Under the pieces are notes generated by a model. It saw only the letters and a program-made list of their open reading frames with translations. It made no database searches and was not told the origin of the DNA. Of a stretch of 52,679 bases of DNA, positions 9,030 to 15,683 are shown one piece after another (within the stretch, counting starts at the first letter, position 1; the number at the start of each line of letters is the position of its first letter). The DNA comes from Candidatus Poribacteria bacterium. GTDB lineage: Bacteria; Poribacteria; WGA-4E; WGA-3G. The DNA lies in contig JAPPES010000087.1 of the NCBI GenBank assembly GCA_028824125.1, positions 1 through 52,679 on the forward strand, in the 5' to 3' direction. The translations under genes were made by a program, and so were the position numbers.

Positions 9030-12000
9030 GTGCAGAAAAACGAAGAAAACGTACCTATCAATAAAATTACGCAAACAGTAACGATGTTGATCCAGAGATT
9101 TTTTCGAAAGAACATATCAACGGATAAGGCATATCGTATAAACCGAGTTGTTTGTGTCTTGCAGTTTGCTGTATTTTTTACCTGTCTATTGTTACCATTA
9201 CCGCAACTTAGTGCTCAAACCCCACCGCAAGCTGAACAAACCCCAGCACCAGACACATCGAAAAAAACTGATATCCAACCTGCTGAAAATACGGATCAAA
9301 CTACCGATTCTACAAAAGAAGTGTTAAATCCTGAAACAATGACACCTGAACCGGACACGGTAATCGGAGATGGAGATGAGGTCATTTTGCAGGATAACTT
9401 CGTGCAAATTCATGGCAATGCCCTCATCAAATATGAAGATGTAATTTTACGAGCAGACCACGTCTGGGCTGATTTCAACGACAACCTTATGCGTGCTTCG
9501 GGAAACGTGTATCTGAAGGTAGGTAAAGAGGAAACTTATTCTGATGAACTTGTTTTCAACCTTGAAACCAAAAAAGGAATCGCTCGAAACGGTTATACAT
9601 TCAGCGACCCGTGGTACTTCGGTGGAAGTGAAATCTTCAAGATAGAGGATAATAGGTCTTATATTCGTGGTGGCACCCTGACGACCTGTTCCCTCAAACA
9701 TCCACACTACCATTTCAGCGTTTCTGAAGTAATTGTCCGAATGAACGAAGAGATGATTGCCAAAAACATCGTCTTGCGAATCGGTGGGATTCCTCTTTTC
9801 TATTTCCCCGTCATTCGGCGCGACTTGCGCAAAGGCAAAGTCGCTAAGATTATCGTCAGAGTTGGAACAGATAGCTACCAAGGCCCCAACATCGGTATCA
9901 TATTACCTATAGCACGCAAAAGACGCTACGACGGTGCGCTACTATACGACAGAAGTGCACGGAGGGGACAAGGCTTCGGATTTGAGGGTAAATATCGATT
10001 TAGTGATACGCAGTTCCGAGAAATCCATATTCCTGTTCCACCTGATGCAACCCCTGCCCAACGTACGAAATTGGAAGAAAAGGCAAAAGAGATATATGAT
10101 CGACTTGAAGGTGATTATGATCGATATTGGCTGAAACAACTCTTTCTGGAATATAAAATTACTGACGAAGATGCTAAACGCGCAAAGGAAGAAGCCGAAA
10201 ATATCCTTAAGCAACTCAATGAAGAAAATGCTAATTTTTCACAACTCGCCCAAAGGGAATCTGACCATTCAGAAACGCGTTATGACGGTGGTGATATGGG
10301 CTTTCTCACACAAGATGAGAAAGACAAAGAGGGTGAACCGATACTCGATCCGATCTTGGAAGCAGCAGCATTCGCCCTGAAGGAAGGTGAAATCAGCAGC
10401 GTTTTAAAAACTGAATCCACTTTCCATATTCTCAAAGCTGAGCGTGTACTTGATATCTATGGTGAACGCGAAATTAAACTACTCCGTATTGATATTGCCA
10501 TCACCGCAAGTACTGAAACACAGCAAACAGGGCAAGATATAGCTGAGAAAATTCATGAACGTGCACTTGCGGGCGAAACATTTGAACAACTTGCAACAGA
10601 ATTTTCTGAAGTAAAATTGTCCGAAATTAATGAAGGGGACGGATTACCTCTTAACGAAATGGATACCAGATGGCAATATTCTGTTAGACGCTTGGAGAAT
10701 CCTGGAGACATTACCGAAAGTAGACCCGTTTTTTCTCCTAAAGGCCTTTACATTTTCCAATTAATTAAAAAAGAGGAGACACCTACGTTTGAGGCACTTG
10801 CCGAACAGTTTGAAGCAGAATGGAAAACTTTTGAAGCTGAGGTATTAGCAGCACCCAGCAAAGAAGAAAAAACGACTACGCCCGATAAAGATGATGCCAA
10901 GGAGACTAATGGTAGTGAAAGTTCTCCACCTACCATTGCTACCGAAAATGTTGAAACCGAAACATCTACTCAACCTCCAAAAAGTGAAGAAATTATTGCC
11001 GATGAGGAAAATGTTGATGAGGAAGAGGAGATCGAAATCTACCGAAAACACGGTTTTCGCGGGCGATGGCAAGACCCAAGACAGGTGGCATCAGAAGCAC
11101 AAAGTTTATATGCAGATGAATATAGCCGGGTGATTAAGACAAAAAGATCGTTTCGTCTAATCAAAGTGGATAAAAAACGGACTTATCGGGGTGATATCTA
11201 TTTCTACGGGGCAGACGAATACTCCTTTAGTAGACAGGATGCTACACGGATCGGTAGACGTTGGAATATGCGATGGGGACACAGGCAGTCCTTCTACACT
11301 CCTTGGGATAGCCGACGAGATGGACGAAAACCTCTCAGTTTCGTCGGGCGAACCGCATGGCGAGCGGTGCACTATAAAGAGGATTTAGGACTTCAGAGTG
11401 AATCGACTTTAAACTCTTTTGGTATAATCACCTACGGATCCGCATTGTCTGTAGCGAGTGACAGAGATGTGGATAAAGACGGAAATCTAACGTATTCACC
11501 AGAAACCATCGGCGACATTACCAGTAGACTTGAAGTTCGACACGTCCATGATTTTTCAGGTCAAGGGACAACTTCACTCCAGAAACTACCGCAATTAACG
11601 TTAAACTTTTCACGGATGCGGTTTAGCAGGCTCCCTGTCTTTGAGACTATTAACGATGGAATGTTATTCGTATCGGAAAAGATAAAGTCCGACAAACCTT
11701 TCCTCTCACTCTTCGCTTTTCCTACGCTTGAAGACACCAGCTTTGATATGGATATAGAGTTTGGAAACTTCTATAGGCAGACGTATCGCGGCAAATTTGG
11801 GGAAGAGAACAATATTTTTCTTCAAACTCTTGACTTCGGTTTCGACCTCCGCAAGCAAACAAACCTTTTTATTTCGCCCTTACGTGAACTCAAAATAAGT
11901 ACAAATCTGGACACAAACGTTATATGGCATGCGAAAGATCAAGAAAAAAACAGAAACATTATAAAGGGTGTTTACGGTGTTAGGGCGCAAGCTGCCAACA

Positions 12001-12860
12001 CACTATTCCGCATTTATGCCCCACGTTTCATCCCTGGTGTGCGAAAATTGCGGCATGAATTGCAATCCTCCCTTACTTTTGATTATCAACCACCTATTGA
12101 TAGAAATGACAATCTTTATCCATTTGGGCCTAGTACCTATTTCTATGAACGGAAAAGACTTACTTACAACTTCAATACGAATATTGAAGTAAAAACCCGG
12201 CGCAGCCAATCAGCACATCGCATCTTCTATTTTGATACCCGACTTACGGCTGATTTTACTGAATTTGAATCGTTATACAGGCGCAAATACGAGCCAATTG
12301 AAAGCGATTTCACCATCGTTCCGTTACCAAGCCGCAATCTAAATATGACTGTTCGTCTTACACATGACCCAAACCCACACCCCGTAGACGGAAAACAGTT
12401 TAAGATGGTCGGTGTGCGCACCAATATCAGATACACACGCAAAAAATGGTATGTGAGCGTAGGAAATTCTTTTAGCAAACGACACACCTCTATACGCGCC
12501 TCGCGGTCAGTGACTGCAAATGGAAGATACCGTTTTAATAAAGACCTTGAATTTGATTTTAGCCTAATCTACTATCCGATTGAAAAAGATTTTTACTCAC
12601 AACGTGTTAGTATCAACCGTAATTTGCATGATTGGAACTTGCGCATCTCGTGGAGTCGTGTCGGAATCAAACGCGATCCGCCGTTTGACAATGTTAGACA
12701 AGATTTTACATTCCAGGTTAACTTGATCGGTGAATCAGCAGTTTCGATGGGTGTCGGTTTTGACGCGACTACCGATACTTGGGGACTCCACACCTTGCCA
12801 GCGGGCGTACCCTACAATGCGTTTGGTGCAAGTAATTCACTTGGACGTTCCTTCTTCTAA
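9030..12860 (+). CDS. lptD: LptD-type LPS assembly protein with inserted parvulin (PPIC) domains
   Basis: A 1276-residue protein, far longer than typical LptD (about 780). An N-terminal hydrophobic segment (about 41-62) ends near QLSAQ. Residues about 108-250 are the LptA/OstA-like domain (DNFVQIHGNALIKYEDVILR). The conserved LptD junction IGGIPLFYFPVIRRDLRKG (about 251-269) leads into barrel strands (about 285-330: IGIILPIARKRRYDGALLYD ... GFGFEGKYRF). A foreign block of about 360-390 residues then interrupts the barrel: PPIC-1 (about 365-475, with YDGGDMGFLT at 418 and STFHILKAERV at 464), a degenerate PPIC-2 (about 481-590), an acidic linker (about 600-672) and a PPIC-like tail (about 692-717, SFRLIKVDKKR). 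Barrel sequence resumes (about 720-1276) and ends in the aromatic residues FF, as outer-membrane barrels do. The GTG 9030 start is uncertain (no good ribosome site; ATG 9084 is an alternative). LptD inserts LPS into the outer leaflet with LptE, which is not visible here. Confidence 0.87.
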   Translation: MQKNEENVPINKITQTVTMLIQRFFRKNISTDKAYRINRVVCVLQFAVFFTCLLLPLPQLSAQTPPQAEQTPAPDTSKKTDIQPAENTDQTTDSTKEVLNPETMTPEPDTVIGDGDEVILQDNFVQIHGNALIKYEDVILRADHVWADFNDNLMRASGNVYLKVGKEETYSDELVFNLETKKGIARNGYTFSDPWYFGGSEIFKIEDNRSYIRGGTLTTCSLKHPHYHFSVSEVIVRMNEEMIAKNIVLRIGGIPLFYFPVIRRDLRKGKVAKIIVRVGTDSYQGPNIGIILPIARKRRYDGALLYDRSARRGQGFGFEGKYRFSDTQFREIHIPVPPDATPAQRTKLEEKAKEIYDRLEGDYDRYWLKQLFLEYKITDEDAKRAKEEAENILKQLNEENANFSQLAQRESDHSETRYDGGDMGFLTQDEKDKEGEPILDPILEAAAFALKEGEISSVLKTESTFHILKAERVLDIYGEREIKLLRIDIAITASTETQQTGQDIAEKIHERALAGETFEQLATEFSEVKLSEINEGDGLPLNEMDTRWQYSVRRLENPGDITESRPVFSPKGLYIFQLIKKEETPTFEALAEQFEAEWKTFEAEVLAAPSKEEKTTTPDKDDAKETNGSESSPPTIATENVETETSTQPPKSEEIIADEENVDEEEEIEIYRKHGFRGRWQDPRQVASEAQSLYADEYSRVIKTKRSFRLIKVDKKRTYRGDIYFYGADEYSFSRQDATRIGRRWNMRWGHRQSFYTPWDSRRDGRKPLSFVGRTAWRAVHYKEDLGLQSESTLNSFGIITYGSALSVASDRDVDKDGNLTYSPETIGDITSRLEVRHVHDFSGQGTTSLQKLPQLTLNFSRMRFSRLPVFETINDGMLFVSEKIKSDKPFLSLFAFPTLEDTSFDMDIEFGNFYRQTYRGKFGEENNIFLQTLDFGFDLRKQTNLFISPLRELKISTNLDTNVIWHAKDQEKNRNIIKGVYGVRAQAANTLFRIYAPRFIPGVRKLRHELQSSLTFDYQPPIDRNDNLYPFGPSTYFYERKRLTYNFNTNIEVKTRRSQSAHRIFYFDTRLTADFTEFESLYRRKYEPIESDFTIVPLPSRNLNMTVRLTHDPNPHPVDGKQFKMVGVRTNIRYTRKKWYVSVGNSFSKRHTSIRASRSVTANGRYRFNKDLEFDFSLIYYPIEKDFYSQRVSINRNLHDWNLRISWSRVGIKRDPPFDNVRQDFTFQVNLIGESAVSMGVGFDATTDTWGLHTLPAGVPYNAFGASNSLGRSFF

Positions 12861-12884
12861 TAGACACGCTAAAGGAAAGCATCT

Positions 12885-13658
12885 ATGCTTCTCAAAGATC
12901 GTATCAGCATTGTGACAGGCGGAAGTTCTGGAATCGGGCGTGGAATCGCACTTGAATTCGCTCGCGAAGGTGCAAGTGTTGTCATCGCTGATAAACAGGA
13001 ATCCCCTCTGCAAGGCAAATATCACGAGAAAGACGTCACTACACCAACTCTCCAAGAGATAGAGAAATTAGGCGCGCAAGGGATATTCATTAAAACTGAT
13101 GTATCAGATGAATCGCAGGTGGCACAGATGGTCCATCAAACAGTTGCACACTTCGGCAGACTTGATATTCTCGTGAACAACGCCGGCATCCATATTCCGG
13201 GTGGGTCACAAGACATTTCCATTGCCGATTGGGACAAAGTTGTTGGTGTAAACTTACGCGGCGTTTTCCTAACAACAAAACTTGCTATCCCATACCTCAA
13301 AAAGTCAAAATTTGGACGAATTATCCAAATCGCTTCTGTCCATGCCTATGGCGGTGGTGCAGGTCCAGCTTATGCCTCTGCAAAAGCTGCTGTTGTCAAC
13401 ATGGTTAGAGACACCGCATTAGAAGTTGGCGAATTTGGAATAACTGTAAACGCCATCTGCCCCGGTTATATTGAAACTGCAATCCAGGATTATCTCACAC
13501 CAGAACAGATTGAGTCCTCATTAGAAAAAACGCCTATGCAACGTTTGGGTCTACCCAAAGACATTGGACGGGCGGCAGTTTTCTTCGCATCAGATGATGC
13601 TGAATGGATTACCGGTACCTCCCTCCTCGTTGATGGCGGTGCCAGTGCTAAGGCTTAG
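12885..13658 (+). CDS. Short-chain dehydrogenase/reductase (SDR)
   Basis: A 257-residue classical SDR that should catalyse NAD(P)-dependent oxidation or reduction of an unidentified alcohol or ketone. The nucleotide-binding motif TGGSSGIGRG (about 9-18), NNAG (about 97-100), catalytic Ser about 151 and YASAK (Tyr 163, Lys 167) are all present. The Asp at the end of beta-strand 2 (VVIADKQ) favours NAD over NADP. The C-terminal GTSLLVDGGASAKA is typical. ATG 12885 has AAAGGAAAG upstream and lies 24 bases after lptD, so co-transcription is likely, although the substrate has no evident link to LPS. Confidence 0.9.
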   Translation: MLLKDRISIVTGGSSGIGRGIALEFAREGASVVIADKQESPLQGKYHEKDVTTPTLQEIEKLGAQGIFIKTDVSDESQVAQMVHQTVAHFGRLDILVNNAGIHIPGGSQDISIADWDKVVGVNLRGVFLTTKLAIPYLKKSKFGRIIQIASVHAYGGGAGPAYASAKAAVVNMVRDTALEVGEFGITVNAICPGYIETAIQDYLTPEQIESSLEKTPMQRLGLPKDIGRAAVFFASDDAEWITGTSLLVDGGASAKA

Positions 13659-13687
13659 TAAATGTTAGGAAGAATTTTCTTGTAGGA

Positions 13688-13702
13688 GGGGTTTCCAACC
13701 CC
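13688..13702. repeat. Short palindrome before the 2H gene
   Basis: GGGGTTTCCAACCCC forms a 6-bp stem with a three-base loop. Comparable short palindromes sit in several other gaps of this window (for example 46362-46377). Confidence 0.45.
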
Positions 13703-13711
13703 GATTTTCAA

Positions 13712-14257
13712 ATGTCCAACAAAACACACACCACAGCCGTTGTTCTCATTCCACCCGAAACGATACAGCCATCAATCCAAACAATTCGGCGAGTCCATGA
13801 TCGCAATTTTGAGCGATGGATGCCACACATAACGCTCCTCTATCCATTTGCTGCACAACGTGATTTTGATGATGTAATCCCCTCACTTACAAAAGCTGCA
13901 CAACAGATACCCTCTTTTTCCGTTACACTTGCATCTTTTAGTGCTTTCCGTCACAGAAAATCATGTACACTTTTCCTCGTTCCTGAGCCCAAAAACGGGA
14001 TCGTTCAACTACATAGTACGCTTTTGACCCATCTGCCGGACTATGATGACACGGCACGATTTGCTGGTGGATTTACCCCACACCTCTCAGTCGGTCAATT
14101 CCAACAGAGACACCTCAATGATACACTACAGCAATTCCAAAAAGAGTGGAAACCTATTGAGTATGCAGTTGAATCTCTATCACTCATCTATAGGTCACCT
14201 GAAACAAACGATAAATTTGTCGTAGCTGAAAACTTTCTCTTACAAAAGAGAAGTTAG
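13712..14257 (+). CDS. 2H phosphoesterase / 2'-5' RNA ligase-like protein
   Basis: A 181-residue protein with the two H-x-[T/S] motifs that define the 2H superfamily: HIT at residues 39-41 (MPHITLLYPF) and HLS at 124-126 (TPHLSVGQF). Members hydrolyse or form 2'-5' or 2',3'-cyclic phosphodiester bonds, usually in RNA ends. The length fits the small LigT/YjcG-like group. No strong ribosome site precedes ATG 13712; a short hairpin repeat (13688-13702) lies upstream, so the transcript may be read from the SDR gene. The substrate is unknown. Confidence 0.8.
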   Translation: MSNKTHTTAVVLIPPETIQPSIQTIRRVHDRNFERWMPHITLLYPFAAQRDFDDVIPSLTKAAQQIPSFSVTLASFSAFRHRKSCTLFLVPEPKNGIVQLHSTLLTHLPDYDDTARFAGGFTPHLSVGQFQQRHLNDTLQQFQKEWKPIEYAVESLSLIYRSPETNDKFVVAENFLLQKRS

Positions 14258-14360
14258 TAATTGAAAACAAAATCTATGTCAAAAATTTCTTCCTGTCCGA
14301 GCGACCGTGTCTAAAATATTGAGAAAAACCCGACAATTAAATGGTTTTGTCAATCACCTT

Positions 14361-14633
14361 GGGTGTGTAAAGTTTTTGTCTGAATCGCGGATTATCGCCA
14401 AATCAACGGTATGAATGCCGTTTAGGCATTCCCCGGATGACGCAGATTGCGCGGATTATTGTTATGATAATGACAGACTTTTCCGACAACAGAATTGCAT
14501 CATTCGTCCACAGGACACCGAGACGCTAATCTGATCAAAATAGCTGATCGGACAATGAATTAAAATCCGCGTCATCTGCGTCATCCGCGATAATCCGTGA
14601 TTCAGACAGATAAGTGACAAAAACTTTATATAC
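14361..14633. repeat. MITE-like element in the 14258-14709 gap
   Basis: The ends are imperfect inverted repeats: GGGTGTGTAAAGTTTTTGTC at 14361-14380 against GACAAAAACTTTATATACCC at 14618-14634 and following, then TCTGAATCGCGGATTATCG against CGATAATCCGTGATTCAGA. The element contains one copy of the AAATCAACGGTATGAAT repeat (14400-14416). No coding capacity was seen. Apart from this element the gap holds nothing recognisable. Confidence 0.6.
14400..14416. repeat. AAATCAACGGTATGAAT copy
   Basis: One arm of the dispersed palindromic family, followed by GCCGTTTAGGCATTCCCC; embedded in the MITE at 14361-14633. Confidence 0.8.
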
Positions 14634-14709
14634 CCATCACCTTGAAAGCAATTGACAAGTACAGCGTGAAAATGTATAATTGCGACAAAAGAATAGAAGG
14701 CGAATATCT

Positions 14710-14802
14710 ATGTCTGAACGGAAAACGTTTTTAGAGAAATTCGTATTCGGACAAAGTCTCAATTTGGGCAGCTGTGTTAAACGAGAAGTATTCACAGAGT
14801 GA
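14710..14802 (+). CDS. Possible 30-residue leader ORF
   Basis: ATG 14710 to TGA 14802 encodes 30 residues (begins MSERKTFLEKF), stopping 13 bases before the preferred start of the LRR lipoprotein. GAAGGCGAA lies upstream as a weak ribosome site. It could be a translated leader that couples to the next gene, or chance. No family is recognised. Confidence 0.25.
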   Translation: MSERKTFLEKFVFGQSLNLGSCVKREVFTE

Positions 14803-14815
14803 GGCCTTAGTAAAC

Positions 14816-15664
14816 ATGAAACATTTTTACCTATTATTCCCAATCCTCATCCTTTTCCTGAGTTGTTCATCACCACAACCGGTAGAAATATCCGATCAAA
14901 ACTTAGCTGGAGCTGTCCGAGAAGCATTAGGGTTAGCGCCAAGCGAACCTATTTTCCAAAAGAATTTGGACGAATTACAGGCACTGTCTGCACCAAACGC
15001 TGGGATAACGGATTTAACAGGACTTGAAAAAGCAACAAAATTATTGAGTCTACAACTCAATAGGAATCAAATTACCGACATCACACCTTTGATAGACTTA
15101 GTACAGCTAACGGATTTAAATCTCCGAATGAACCAGATTGCTGACCTAACGCCACTTGCGGGGATGACAAAACTTACGAAATTGGAAATCAGCGGAGACC
15201 AAATTAATGATATATCACCACTTAGAAACTTAAAACAATTGACCAATCTATCAATTTCAAAAAGCCAAATTAGTGATATTACGCCACTTATAGAGTTGAC
15301 ACAACTTAAAGAATTATCACTTTCGTATGGCCGAATTAGAAATATTACACCGCTCAAAAACTTGACGCAACTTACCAGTTTACTGCTTGTTTCCAACCAA
15401 ATTAGTGATATTACGGTTCTTGCAAACTTGGCGCAACTCACTGATTTATGGCTTATTTCCAACCAAATTAGTGACATTACACCGCTCAAAAACTTAACGC
15501 AGCTTACCAGTTTATTGATTTCTTTCAATCAAATTAAGAACATAGAAACAGTCGAGAATCTCACGAGTTTGAAGGATTTAGGAATTAAGGGAAATCCTAT
15601 TCAAGATTTGACACCAATTCATCGACTTCGTAAAAAGATACCAAATTTAAAACTAAATATGTAA
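14816..15664 (+). CDS. Leucine-rich-repeat lipoprotein (internalin-like)
   Basis: A 282-residue protein. The frame is open back to 14774, but ATG 14816 is preferred because it gives a compact signal sequence (MKHFYLLFPILILFLSCSS) ending in a plausible, slightly non-canonical lipobox with Cys about 17. After a short alpha-helical cap (SDQNLAGAVREALGL), about nine 22-residue repeats of the type NQISDITPLxxLxxLTxLxL fill residues about 60-270. This is the bacterial internalin-like LRR pattern, which makes a curved protein-binding surface. The partner is unknown and there is no enzymatic domain. It converges on the minus-strand gene 20 bases away. Confidence 0.85.
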   Translation: MKHFYLLFPILILFLSCSSPQPVEISDQNLAGAVREALGLAPSEPIFQKNLDELQALSAPNAGITDLTGLEKATKLLSLQLNRNQITDITPLIDLVQLTDLNLRMNQIADLTPLAGMTKLTKLEISGDQINDISPLRNLKQLTNLSISKSQISDITPLIELTQLKELSLSYGRIRNITPLKNLTQLTSLLLVSNQISDITVLANLAQLTDLWLISNQISDITPLKNLTQLTSLLISFNQIKNIETVENLTSLKDLGIKGNPIQDLTPIHRLRKKIPNLKLNM

Positions 15665-15683
15665 CCACCTTTTATATCCAGTT

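Noticed and set aside
15067-15528. Minus-strand open frame of 153 residues
   Set aside because: It mirrors the LRR repeats of the plus-strand gene and has repetitive composition with no family resemblance.
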